From Micromonospora halophytica (GTDB lineage: Bacteria; Actinomycetota; Actinomycetes; Mycobacteriales; Micromonosporaceae), in NCBI RefSeq assembly GCF_900090245.1, contig NZ_FMDN01000014.1, forward strand, positions 89,540 to 153,539: a stretch of DNA of 64,000 nucleotides, written 5' to 3'. The notes beneath the pieces were generated by a model that had not been told where the DNA came from, searched no databases, and worked only from the letters and a program-made list of their open reading frames with translations. Below, one piece after another: positions 1 to 10,000 of the stretch. The position numbers and the translations under genes were made by a program. The stretch's first letter is position 1. Each line of letters opens with the position of its first letter.

Positions 1-1
1 G

Positions 2-298
2 GGGAAGCTGCGGGGCAAGGTCGAGAACCTTGCGATCGCGTCGACTGCGACCCCGAGCTTGAAGCTGTGTGTCCTGATCTACTGGGTGCGCAGCGGCTCG
101 GCTCCACGCAGCATGGACGCCATCATCGCAACTTACCGCGAAGGGTTTAGGCGTCGTGGCAGTGACGTGGCCCCGGCACGGACACCGTTGATGATTATCA
201 AGTGCGTGATGCGCCCAGCTCCCGATTCCGAACGTCTCGTGTTCGGCGAGTTCCTGCGCGACGAGCGCAATGAGCGGCTCGCCCTGGGGAGGGCGTAG
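2..298 (+). CDS. C-terminal end of an unknown protein, cut by window edge
   Basis: An open frame runs from the window edge to a TAG at 296-298, so this is the last 98 residues of a longer gene. The visible part has no motif I recognise. It ends in a charged stretch (FLRDERNERLALGRA). The stop lies 2 bases before the ATG of the kinase gene, so the two are probably cotranscribed and may work together. No function is assigned. An internal TTG at 59 could serve as a start but the frame is open upstream, so a truncated longer gene is more likely. Confidence 0.5.
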   Translation, partial: GKLRGKVENLAIASTATPSLKLCVLIYWVRSGSAPRSMDAIIATYREGFRRRGSDVAPARTPLMIIKCVMRPAPDSERLVFGEFLRDERNERLALGRA

Positions 299-300
299 TA

Positions 301-1881
301 ATGGCGCTGATCGTGTTCCGCGGCAAACCCGGCGAGGAGCTGGGCGATCGGTTTCGCTTGCTAGCCGAGCTCGGCAAAGGGAGCTTCGGCGAGGTGTGGC
401 AGGCGCGGAGACTGAAGGATGGTGCCACGGTCGCGATCAAGATTCCGAAAGACCAGGAGAAGGGCGAGGAGGTGCTTCGCAAGGAGCCCGACATCATCAG
501 GGACATCCATCACCCGAACATCGTTCGCGTCCACGGCTTCCACAACATCAGCGAGCTCTTCGTGATCGAGATGGAGTTTGTCGATGGCTACGACCTGGCG
601 AAGGTCCTCGACAGCGCTAGTACGCGGGCGCCGCTCACCTTCGAACAGATCCTGGAGTGGACGCTGCAGATCCTCCACGGTCTTGCTGCCGTCCACGCCG
701 CGAACATCTCGCACAACGACCTGAAGCCGCAGAACATCCTCGTCGACAAGGCGTCCGGGGCAGCGAAGATCACCGACTTCGGGTCGAGCCGCCGACTCGA
801 GGACGTGTGGGTCTGGACCAAGCGCCACGGCACGGAGGCGTACATGGCCCCGGAGGTGGCGCTCGAGGGGAAGCGCGCCCGGGACGTAAGCGACATCTAC
901 TCAATCGGCGTTCTCCTCTACGAGATGGCCACCGGACGGTTGCCCTACTCGAGCCCGCATCAGCTGCTGACCGGCGTGCAGATCGCCAAGCCTCGTGAGG
1001 TCAACCGCGATGTGCGTGCCGATCTCGAGGACGTGATCCTTCGCGCGATGGCGCGGAGGCCCGAGAACCGTTTTCCGAACTGCGGGTCGATGCGCGCCGC
1101 CGTGCAGGCATGCCTTGACCGGTTGCGTGCCGAGGCCGCGACAGCAGCCATGCCGGCTCGCTCGGAGCCCAGCCAGCTCGGCTTCCGGCCGCCCTCGTCG
1201 AGTCCGCTCTACTACCTTGAACTGGCCAAGCAGCGGCTCGCCGAGGGCGACGCTCAAGGTGCCCTGGAGGCGGCAGAGGCCGCTGTCGATCGGAGCGACG
1301 GCCATCCTCAGTACCTGCGGATGCTCGGCGGCATCTGTATGCGCCTGGGGTACCACCGCAAAGCGGCCGAAGCGTACGAGCAGCTGCTCGCCGCCTTCGA
1401 TCGTGGCTACCCGGTCGAGGGTCATCAGCGACGCGAGGTGCTCGAGCGACTCGGTCAGCTGTACACCAACCTCCAGCGGTACGGCGACGCGGTGGCGATC
1501 TACGAGCGCCTCGTGGACGCCGTCGACCGGCCGTACTCGCGGTTCCGGCTCGCCGTCGCGGCGGGACTTGATGGCGATTACGGGCGCGCGATCCAGTTGC
1601 TCGAGATCGTTCGAGCGGAGCGGCCGGATGCCGTCGTCGTCTACTCCAAGCTCGGGTGGGCGCACGCCCTCAACGGGAACGATCGCCTCGCCCTCAGCTT
1701 CTACAACCAGGCCCTGGCGCTCGACGCCTTCGACCTGTTCAGCCTTTTCGAGCTCGGGAAGTACTACTTCATGGTCGGTGATCGGCGACGCGCCCGGGAG
1801 TACTGCGAGCGAGTCATGGACGCGGACAAGCAGGGCTTCTACAGCGACCGCGTCCGCGAGCTCACGAGCCCGACAGCCTAA
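301..1881 (+). CDS. Serine/threonine protein kinase with C-terminal TPR repeats
   Basis: 526 aa. An N-terminal Hanks-type kinase domain (about residues 18-275) shows the glycine loop LGKGSFGEVW, the ATP lysine K47 in VAIKIPK, the catalytic loop HNDLKPQN (D140), DFG at 159-161, and the activation segment end GTEAYMAPE. The usual HRD arginine is Asn, so this is a non-RD kinase, which often implies no activation-loop phosphorylation. Residues about 300-510 form TPR-like helical repeats (YLELAKQRLAEGDAQGALEA and several more), a protein-binding platform. No membrane segment is visible, so it should be cytosolic. ATG start follows the upstream gene by 2 bases. Kinase-TPR proteins occur as signalling components in actinobacteria and in some defence loci; the target here is unknown. 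Confidence 0.9.
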   Translation: MALIVFRGKPGEELGDRFRLLAELGKGSFGEVWQARRLKDGATVAIKIPKDQEKGEEVLRKEPDIIRDIHHPNIVRVHGFHNISELFVIEMEFVDGYDLAKVLDSASTRAPLTFEQILEWTLQILHGLAAVHAANISHNDLKPQNILVDKASGAAKITDFGSSRRLEDVWVWTKRHGTEAYMAPEVALEGKRARDVSDIYSIGVLLYEMATGRLPYSSPHQLLTGVQIAKPREVNRDVRADLEDVILRAMARRPENRFPNCGSMRAAVQACLDRLRAEAATAAMPARSEPSQLGFRPPSSSPLYYLELAKQRLAEGDAQGALEAAEAAVDRSDGHPQYLRMLGGICMRLGYHRKAAEAYEQLLAAFDRGYPVEGHQRREVLERLGQLYTNLQRYGDAVAIYERLVDAVDRPYSRFRLAVAAGLDGDYGRAIQLLEIVRAERPDAVVVYSKLGWAHALNGNDRLALSFYNQALALDAFDLFSLFELGKYYFMVGDRRRAREYCERVMDADKQGFYSDRVRELTSPTA

Positions 1882-2693
1882 GCTCCACCCACAGCGCCCG
1901 CTGGTCCTCCCAGACCAGGCTCTCGAGCAGGCGCCGCAGCGTCCGATCGGTGATCGGCCGCGGCCGACGGGGTACTTGAGGGCGAGGATCTCCCAGATCA
2001 AATGCTTTCGACCTGGGGCTGGGCGGGTAACGACGACCATGGTGTTCCGACGGTGAGCCCGTGTCGAATCCGGTCAGACGGCTCGTGCCGCTGGTGCGTT
2101 TCTCCAGGCCGCTCGCCGAAACCGCGGAGCGCGTCTCCGCGCAATGGACTCTCGTCTTCAGGCGTTGTCGGGTGTGGGCAAGGGGTTGGGGATCGTGTGT
2201 TGCCGGTAGCGGGTCACCGGGGTGGCGGCGATAGAGGCGATTTGGCGCCTTCAACGCCGACGCGTCCGCGTTTCAGGTACTTGAGCATCGGCTGGGTCGA
2301 AAGATCAGCATTCGACCGACGGTGATGCCCTTGAACCGCAACTCGGCCAGAACCCGAAGCACTAGCCGAGGGCCACACCGCGTGTGCCATGGCCTCGTAG
2401 ACATCCCGACACTGAAGTCCACCACGTTGACGACCACATCGGTCACCGTGAACCCTCGGGGATCCGCGCAGCGCCACCGCCCTCCCAGCTCAGCCTCTCG
2501 GCTTCGGGCGGTGCCGGCGGCTGCGGTCACCACGACGTCGAGTTCGCTCAACGGTTCAATCTCGACGGAACCTGCGCATACCGCGCCGAGTGACGCGTCT
2601 ACCGCAGCAGCCGGAAGGTGAACATGATCCGCATCATCGCAGCCGTATGGTACCTACCAAGGCGGCGTACCCTCGCGAAGGGCGGTTGACCCG
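1882..2693. other. 812-bp intergenic stretch, no convincing gene
   Basis: No open frame here has a good start, ribosome site and family resemblance. The minus strand between about 1870 and 2040 reads, across one frame change, as a peptide ending LVWEDQRALWVELRL, which could be a relic of a lost gene. A minus-strand frame at 2273-2551 is open but starts only at TTG and shows no recognisable domain. The stretch probably holds promoters for the downstream gene and decayed sequence. Confidence 0.4.
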
Positions 2694-4100
2694 TTGTCGA
2701 CGTTGATCCAGCTGACGGCCGAGCAAGTCGAGCTCGTCCGCCACGGTGTCCTGTCCGATGCCACTTTTCAGCCGATGCCGATGGCGGCGGTCAAGTCGTT
2801 CGAGTCGGCACGAGAAGGAACGCGGCGCGCTCGCCGTGCACCGGTTCGGAAAGCGGCTGAGCCTCGCCGGCGCATTGACTCCCTAGACCGCGAGGTCGCC
2901 GCCGAGTACTGGAAGCACCAAAAGATCGAGCTGGCCCTGCTGATCGGCAACGTCGACCTGCCCGGCTCGCCGGGTTCCGGATGGGCGGTGGTGGCGCTGG
3001 CCCGGGCGCACGCGCTCGGCAGGCTCGGCAGCGGGACGACCGGCGTACGCAATTTAGAGATCCGGAATTGGACTGTGCTGGCCACACCAATCCCGGTGGA
3101 CGCCATCATCAGCGGGCTGCCGGTCAACGAGGCCCACTGGTGGCGGCGGAATCTGCACGCGTCGGCGAGGCCCATCCCGCCCAGCACCGACGAGGCGACT
3201 CTTCGCCAGCTGCGGCAACGGATCACCGGCTTCGACGAGATAGTCCGGTCCGTGCTGCTCCCACCCGCACCGGCCGGTGGCGCCGCGGTCGCAGGGCGGC
3301 CCGCTCTGCAGGAAGCCCGGGACGCCAACATGACCGCGGCTCGCCTGTTCTCCCCGGACTGGCGTGACCTCGAGCCGGTCCCGCTATCCGACGAGCCGTC
3401 AGCCGAGGTGGCGGCTTTCGTCGCGGAGCTGAGGCCGGACGAGAACGACCTGATCCAGGACGACATCATTCCCTTCGAGGGCTGGGAGCAGCATCGGTCG
3501 CAGGGCGGCTGGGTGGAGTTTCAGTCCGAGGGGCGCCGGCTGCTGGTCAAGAACATCAACTTCAAGTCGGCTGAAACGCAGACCGGCGCGGACCTGGTCT
3601 ACTGGCGCAGCGAGCCGGACGCCTTCGTTATTGTGCAGTACAAGGTGCTGGACCGTGACAGTAAAGGACTGATCCACCGGATCAATGGCAACGATCGCCT
3701 GCTCGGCCAACTCGAGGCGATGCTGGCCTGCACCCGGCCGGACGGCGTCCCTCCCGCGAAGGTCGCTGACTTTCGGCTGGCCGGTACCAGCGCGTTCGTC
3801 AAGTTCGCCCATCCGATGACCAAGCTGCATACCGATCATCAGCTGATCGACGGGCATTATCTTCCCGCAGAGCTGGTCCAGCTGATGTATGCGGATCCGG
3901 ATCTGGGGCGCGACGGCGGCAAGATGCTGCGCTTCCCACCGGAGCGCAGCATCGACCCTGAGACGTTCTCCCGGCTGGTCCGCGACTGCTGGATCGGCAC
4001 CTCGGGCAAGGCCAGCGCTGCCCTCCACCGGTTTCTACCGGGCCTGCGTGCGATGCCTCCCGCGCACTTGGTCATCGCCTACGATGAACGTCGCCGCTGA
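2694..4100 (+). CDS. Unknown 468-aa protein with a PD-(D/E)xK-like motif
   Basis: The likely start is TTG at 2694; the ribosome site is weak (GAAGGGCGG upstream), so the start is uncertain. I do not recognise the family as a whole. Residues 298-317 read GADLVYWR...FVIVQYK, with D300, Q315 and K317 spaced on two consecutive predicted strands, as in the D-x(n)-QxK core of PD-(D/E)xK nucleases; an upstream E in the SAETQTGADL segment could complete the site. The N-terminal third is rich in Arg/Lys (REGTRRARRAPVRKAAEPRRR), possibly nucleic-acid binding. It converges on the pPIWI_RE island and may be a separate defence effector. Nuclease function is an inference from one motif. Confidence 0.6.
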   Translation: MSTLIQLTAEQVELVRHGVLSDATFQPMPMAAVKSFESAREGTRRARRAPVRKAAEPRRRIDSLDREVAAEYWKHQKIELALLIGNVDLPGSPGSGWAVVALARAHALGRLGSGTTGVRNLEIRNWTVLATPIPVDAIISGLPVNEAHWWRRNLHASARPIPPSTDEATLRQLRQRITGFDEIVRSVLLPPAPAGGAAVAGRPALQEARDANMTAARLFSPDWRDLEPVPLSDEPSAEVAAFVAELRPDENDLIQDDIIPFEGWEQHRSQGGWVEFQSEGRRLLVKNINFKSAETQTGADLVYWRSEPDAFVIVQYKVLDRDSKGLIHRINGNDRLLGQLEAMLACTRPDGVPPAKVADFRLAGTSAFVKFAHPMTKLHTDHQLIDGHYLPAELVQLMYADPDLGRDGGKMLRFPPERSIDPETFSRLVRDCWIGTSGKASAALHRFLPGLRAMPPAHLVIAYDERRR

Positions 4101-4343
4101 CGATGCTCTTGCCTCGGGTTCGCGCAGCAGGCCGGCATGTCGGCCGACCGCTCGTCGTAGTCGCCGCGGGCTCGCAGGCTGCCCCGCGAGTCACTCTTGA
4201 GGCATAGCCCAGTACGCAGCCGTCCGGACTCCCCGAGTAGCTCAGCCTCAGCCGGAATCTGGCGGTGGCACTAACTCGGGAGCCGCCCCCGGTGCCGAAG
4301 GGAGGAGCCGTAGCTCCAGCAATCCGCCGATCGGTTGGGCGCC

Positions 4344-7031
4344 TCACAGGTACTCGTCCGCTAGCGAGCAGAGGTGCAGAACACCCGGATATTTGGTGGC
4401 CTGGTCGGTGTGGGCATGTGCTCTACGCAGCAGTGACACCAGAGTGGCGAGGGCTGCCGGATCGTCGTTGGGCTGTTGGTGGGCGACGCAGATCTCCAGG
4501 GGCACCGGGTTCGACGCCTGCACGGAGAAGTTGGTGTGGATGTCGGGGTCGAGCTTCGTGCGGCCGTGTGGAGTTTGCATCTGGTCGGACTTGGGGTTGA
4601 CGGAGTAGTAGACGCGTTCGCTAGCGCGGAACAATCCGCTGACCCTGGGGTGGTGCTTGTCGAGGTCGTTGGCGAAACCGCGGGGGACTTCCATGGTGCT
4701 GGAGCGGTCTCGGACGCGGACGATGCGCAGGCCTGGTGTCTTGTCCGGTCCGTTGGTCTCGGGGAGGTCGGCGTCGTCTTCGATGTCGACGCCGGGCAGG
4801 ATCAGCTGGTCGGGGCGCAGGTGCTTGTCCTGCATCCAGTCCCAGCCCCAGTTCCGGAATCCGGCGGCTCTGACCATGATGATGCGGTCGTGGGTTGCCG
4901 AGTCGGCGGTGCCGCCGATGCCCAGGACGTTGACGAGGAAGCCGGCGAGGATCTGCTTCTGTTGCCTGCCAGGGCCGATCCGTCCTTTGCCATCGGCGAG
5001 AAGGGCGGGTAAGTCGGCGTAAGGGACGGTGTGAGAAGGGCTGCCATCTGCGCCGGGGAGGTAGGCGGTTGCGGTGCCGTCGGGTTGTTGGCGGATGACG
5101 ATCGGGATGCAGGTGGGGCCGTCGTGGTGTAGCCAGATCCCGACCTGCTCGATGTCGGGCAGTCCGACGGGCATGTGGTAGGGACCGAAACGGCCGAGCT
5201 GGCGCAGGCAGTCGTTGATGGCGGACGCCACGCGCAGGATGGTGCCGGCCCCGAACCGGGTGCCGGGGTAGGGCTCGGGCTTCTTCCGTTTGGCGTTCTC
5301 GGGCCAGGTCTTCGGCTCGGTGAACAGCTGGGCTGGTCGCAGGCACTGCAGGCGCCGATTGGTGCGGGCGAAGGCCTTCTTCAGGCCGGGTTTCGGGTCG
5401 ATGAGCCGGGCGCGTTGGAAGAAGGCAGCGTCCTGCAGTTCGACGATGGCCCCCAGGCGGTCGGTGCTCCCGCCGAGCACCTCCCTTGCAAGCCGGTTGG
5501 TGTGCAGCTGGAGCATGGCGTCGTCGGTCTTCTTCTTGTCCGGGTCGGGTTGGACGCCGACGCCGATCTCGGCGCCGTTGCGCAGGCGGACGGTGATGTT
5601 GAGGTCACCGTGGAAGCGGACCATGCTGTTATCGGCCGGGTCGGGCTCGCGTGCGAGGCCGAAGTGGTGCTCCAGGGTCGCAAGTACGGCCTCGCGAGTG
5701 ATCTCGCTCTGCGTCCACAGTTCGATGGTGTACGTGGTGTTCGGGTCGAACGCGGCTTTGATCTTGCGGGTGGCGCGGGAGCCGACACGCTCGAGGTCGG
5801 GCAGCGGCCGGATCCCGCGGGTGGCGAGGAGGTCACGCAGCCTGTCGTGGACGTCGACGTGGTCTCCTGGCACCAGGCCGGTGTTGGCGGCGTGAACAAG
5901 TGTCTTGGCTCGTCTGGTTTCCTTGCCGTCGGCGTCCACGCTGGGTGCGGCGTCGGCGTCCGCCGTTTGACTCTTGGTGCCTTCGCTGTACAGCACGTAG
6001 GCGCGGATGGCCCGTTCGTCGAGCAGGTCGGCGGCTGCCGCCGGGTCGGCGAGGGTCTTGTGCGGGTCGGGGAACGACAGCTGGGTGAGCTTCGCGAGGG
6101 CGCGGGCCAGGCCGGGGCTCCACTGCCACTGCCAGCCGCCGCCGGGGATCCGCATCTGGCGTGCCGGCGCGGCCAGCAGGGTGTGGGGTTCGTCGTCGCG
6201 GCCGAGGAAGCCTTGTGGTCCGTGGAGCCAGATGGTGGCTGAGGTGGGGCCTTTGCCACGCGACGGCACGTAGGCCACGGGCATGAGGGGGAAGCGGCTG
6301 ATGCTGACGTCGGCGTGGATGCGCGGTACGGGCAAGTTGGGTGCCGTCTCCACGTGAAAGTCGATCTTGGCGGTGACGAGTCCGGGGCCGGCGCGGTCGT
6401 CGTCGGTTCGCTGGGGCGGCCAGAGGACGGCGCTGCGCCGGCCGTCGCTTCTGGGTGGCCCGAGGATGAAGTCGCGCCGGGCCTTGCCGAGCAGGTCGAG
6501 TTTCCTGTCGACGACCTCTTTGGCGAGGAACGAGGGCAGCATCTGGTAGACGTGCGGGGCCACCGCGGCGGTGCCGTTGGCGCGGACGGCGTATTCGAGG
6601 AGATTGAAGCAGCGGCGTTCGAAGACGAGGTCGGCTGGTTTGAGCATCTGGTACCAGTCGACCTGGTCGGTGATCTCGGTGGTGGCCCAGCTGGCGATCG
6701 CGTCGGTGACCACGTACGTGTCGATGCCGGGGAACGCGACGATGAAGTCGTCCGACCTCAGGTCCCAGTTGACGTACATGATCGCCGGGTCGATGCCGCA
6801 GAGGAGCTCTTTGAGGCTGCTGGTGGGCAGCGAGTGCCCGGGGCGGCCGAACGGCCGGGTGCGCCATTGCTTGTCGAGTTCGGTGAACCAGGTGGCGGGC
6901 ATCGCCGCGACGTCGCACTCGACGTCCCAGCGGGTGCCTGGCTCGATGTCGAACGCGAGCAGGCGCAGGTGGTCGCCGGTAGTCCTGCGGGGTGGTTTGG
7001 CCGTGTTCTCGCTGGTCTCGGTGTCGGTCAC
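4344..7031 (-). CDS. pPIWI_RE family protein (prokaryotic PIWI-like, RNase H fold)
   Basis: 895 aa, starting at GTG 7031-7029, which overlaps the helicase stop as GTGA. Third gene of a three-gene operon. The C-terminal third carries the pattern I know from the pPIWI_RE RNase H-like (DUF3893) domain: an MVRAAGFRNWGW segment, LRIVRVRDRSSTMEVP, a strand with PLEICVAH, and the terminal PGVLHLCSLADEYL. The N-terminal two thirds correspond to the X/MID part (DUF3962-like). The family is named for a conserved Arg and Glu; the Arg in AAGFRN and Glu in PLEI are my candidates. Comparative genomics (Burroughs, Iyer and Aravind) proposed that these islands act against plasmids or phages through guide-directed or R-loop recognition. 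The partner genes make the assignment firm; the biochemical role is inference. Confidence 0.85.
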   Translation of the reverse strand: MTDTETSENTAKPPRRTTGDHLRLLAFDIEPGTRWDVECDVAAMPATWFTELDKQWRTRPFGRPGHSLPTSSLKELLCGIDPAIMYVNWDLRSDDFIVAFPGIDTYVVTDAIASWATTEITDQVDWYQMLKPADLVFERRCFNLLEYAVRANGTAAVAPHVYQMLPSFLAKEVVDRKLDLLGKARRDFILGPPRSDGRRSAVLWPPQRTDDDRAGPGLVTAKIDFHVETAPNLPVPRIHADVSISRFPLMPVAYVPSRGKGPTSATIWLHGPQGFLGRDDEPHTLLAAPARQMRIPGGGWQWQWSPGLARALAKLTQLSFPDPHKTLADPAAAADLLDERAIRAYVLYSEGTKSQTADADAAPSVDADGKETRRAKTLVHAANTGLVPGDHVDVHDRLRDLLATRGIRPLPDLERVGSRATRKIKAAFDPNTTYTIELWTQSEITREAVLATLEHHFGLAREPDPADNSMVRFHGDLNITVRLRNGAEIGVGVQPDPDKKKTDDAMLQLHTNRLAREVLGGSTDRLGAIVELQDAAFFQRARLIDPKPGLKKAFARTNRRLQCLRPAQLFTEPKTWPENAKRKKPEPYPGTRFGAGTILRVASAINDCLRQLGRFGPYHMPVGLPDIEQVGIWLHHDGPTCIPIVIRQQPDGTATAYLPGADGSPSHTVPYADLPALLADGKGRIGPGRQQKQILAGFLVNVLGIGGTADSATHDRIIMVRAAGFRNWGWDWMQDKHLRPDQLILPGVDIEDDADLPETNGPDKTPGLRIVRVRDRSSTMEVPRGFANDLDKHHPRVSGLFRASERVYYSVNPKSDQMQTPHGRTKLDPDIHTNFSVQASNPVPLEICVAHQQPNDDPAALATLVSLLRRAHAHTDQATKYPGVLHLCSLADEYL

Positions 7032-10000
7032 CGGGGGGTCCTCCTCGATCCCAGGGGGTCGTTGGTGCGGACCAGGTGGCCCATCAGGCCCCACACGGCG
7101 GTGTTGACGGCGTGCTCTCGCAGGCGGTGCTGGCTTGCGCCGTCGGCGGGCGTGGCCAGCAGTTGTCCAAGGTACTGGTCGGTGGCCACGACGATGCTGG
7201 TACGCGCCGTGTCCGCGGTTTTCTCCTCGGGGTCGGCGAGTCGTTCGGCGAAGGCCGCGTCGCACAGCAGCACGGTGGTCGGCTGGTTGCCCCGGATGCT
7301 GCGTCCGATGGTCTGGCTCATGGGGACGAGGTTGTTGGCGACGAAGACGCGCCGGTCCTGGGGGTCGAGGGCGCGGAACTGGATGGGGCGGCCGATGGCG
7401 TCGAACCAGACCTTGCGGGCGGTGGAGCGGAGCTGCTTCACGAGGCTGCCGACTTCGCCGGGGGCGGCGGCCGGCGGCCGTTGGAGGTGGTCCATGGCCA
7501 GTTGGCTCACCAGTGACAGGGGGAAGGCCAGGTCGAAGGGCGGCGGGTGGGAGCGGGTCAGGTAGATGACGGCGCCGAGGGCGGCGGTGTCGTTGGCGTT
7601 GAGGATGTTGTAGCCGCGCTGGATCGACATTTCGGCGGCGACGAGGATGTCTTCCTCGCCGGTGCCGAAGCGCCCGACGAGACGGCGTTGGATGCCGCCG
7701 ACGCCGGGGTCGGCGGCGTCGGGTACGACGATCCGCGCGCTGAGCTGGGGCACTCGGGCGTTGATGTGGTCGCCGACGGTGCGTGCCTCGTCGCCGGAGA
7801 GGACCACGAACAGGATCTTGCGTCGGTCTTCGGGCAGCTTCGTCCGCAGCTCGTCGACGAGGCTGCGCGGGCGGCCGTCGACGGGCTGGCACAGCGCGGT
7901 GACCAGCAGCCGAAGGGCGTCGTGGCGCCGGCTGCCGGTCTTGCCGGACACGAAGATCGGGTCGGCGCCGTTCCTCTGGGCCTTGACTGCCATGTGTGAC
8001 TTTCGCAGGGCGGTCTCGTCCTCGGGGGGTGGGCGCAGCACGGCGGTGGGCTCGATGGGGATGTGGTAGAACGACGAGCCGGGTGCCCAGCTGGTGGCGG
8101 AGGTCAGAACGACGTGGGGGCCCTGCACGCCCTCGCAGGCGAGGAGGTCGTGCGCGTGGTGCAGTAGCCACCGGCCGACTCCGTGGACCCACAGCAGCTG
8201 GAGCGATGCACCACCGTTGCGGCTGTCGGCCCACCGCAGGGCGAGGATGTTGCCCATCGGGGCCTCGGGGACGAGCGGCCGGTAGTCGCGTGGAGGCTGG
8301 TCGGCCCAGAAGGTTTCCTCGTCGGGCAGTTGCAGGTGTTCCCGCACCGACGGGTACATCGTCGTCATTGTGAAGAAGGTCGTGGTGATGCGGCCGGCGC
8401 AGATGGCTGCCTCGACGACCAGGCGCAGCAGGCCGCGACGCTGGTCGAACCATTCGCGGCGCACGTGTCCTGCCTCGATGTTCGGTTCCAGCCACCGGTC
8501 GAGCCAGTTGTCGATGGCCAGTGCCACCGCGGCGTCCGTCCGCGGCTGGCGGGTCACCTGGGCGACGACGTCGTCGAGGCTGTGCGGCTGCTCGCTCAGC
8601 GGGCTCTCCGCGAATTCCTGCAGCTCCTGGCGGTAGAAGTCGTCGGCGAGGTCCTCGACGCGCTTGTCCCCGTCACCTCGCGAGGGCAGCCCGAACAGGG
8701 TTCGGGCGACGCGGCGCAACAGCGAGTGCGCCGTGAACGGCGCGTCGCCGAGCAGCTCCTTCAGCCGCTGCCCGGGCGGCGACAGGGCCAGCCGGTTCAG
8801 GACGAAGACCGCGTTCTGGTGGATCTGCAGCTGCGTGTGCCAGCGGTCGACCTCGTCGTCGGCCGCCGGGGCCATGCTCTGGTTGTCCAGGGCGGCGTTG
8901 GTGTGCTGGACCATCCGGTGCGTCCAGCCCTTGCCCGCGGCCACCAAGGGCTCGGTCTGCACGAACCGGGAGTCCAGCACCTGCTGGACCGCGTCCGCCT
9001 CGTCGATGACGAGTAGGTCGGTGTGCGGCTGGAAGGCCTCGAACCAGCGCATGGACGCGTCAGCCGGTTCAGCGCGGCTGGCGATGAGGCACTGCGCGGT
9101 GGTGACCCAGACCTGCGCGTTGACGATCTCGCGGTGAGCCTTCTGCGCCGGGCAGATCGACAGCAGCGGGCAGTCGTAGGTGGCCGGCTCGTCTGCCTCG
9201 GCGTCGCGGAGCTTGCCGTGGCACGGGAACTCGTTCGGCTCCAGCGGCTTCCAGTCGGGGTTGGCCGAGCGCCGGAAGGGTTCCAGCAGGCAGGAGGCGT
9301 TGGCGTAGGCGGCAGCCGGGTCGGCGGGGTTGCCGTCGTCGGGCACGAGGACGGGAGATTCCTCGATCGCGGAGCGCCAGTAGCGTGCGGCGTGCTCGGC
9401 TCGGTTGCTGCGTCCGATCAGGGGCACGGCGTCGATGCCGATCGACCGGAGGAACGACACCTTGGCGTAGACGTCACCGACCGAGCCCAGGACCATCCCG
9501 ACACGGTTGCCGTGCTTCAGCACCCGGTTGACCGCCAACACGTCGGTGAGGGTGGTCTTGCCCGAGTTCATGAGCCCGACGATGTGGGAGACGCCGTCGA
9601 GGACGAAGGTCTCGGGTCTGTCGACCAGGCCGGGGCCGTTGCGGTCGACGGAGCTGAAGCGCATGTTCTCCGTCAGGCGCTTGTGCCAGTTCCGGTTCGT
9701 GATGTGGGGCTTGCCGACGAGCCTGCGGTCGATCTCCTTCGCCGTCTCCAGCAATTCCTTCTCGAACGACACGGTCCAGGGTTCCCGGGAGCGGCGGGCC
9801 ATGAGGGGAAGCCGCGTGACGGGCGGGGCCGGCGGCAGCGTCGACGGCAGGTGGATCACCTCGACGCTGTCTCCGACGCGGAACTCGTACCGCCGCCCGG
9901 CCGGTGCCGGCGGCCGGGGCGGGGTCAGCCTGTACTGCAGCGGGTCAGCCAGCGCCGCGTCGTACGTCGCCACGCGGTCCTGGCACAACGCCGAGCCCGC

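Noticed and set aside
2273..2551. 92-codon minus-strand frame in the 1.9-2.7 kb gap
   Set aside because: Only a TTG start, no ribosome site and no recognisable domain; codon use does not stand out.
4224..4260. tRNA-like string CCCCGAGTAGCTCAGCC
   Set aside because: Resembles the start of a tRNA but no matching acceptor end, anticodon arm or TTCRA loop follows.
7028..8495. Minus-strand frame reading upstream of the pPIWI_RE start up to 8495
   Set aside because: It overlaps the helicase coding region in another frame, is Arg/Pro-rich without family similarity, and the GTG at 7031 overlaps the helicase stop in the usual operon style.
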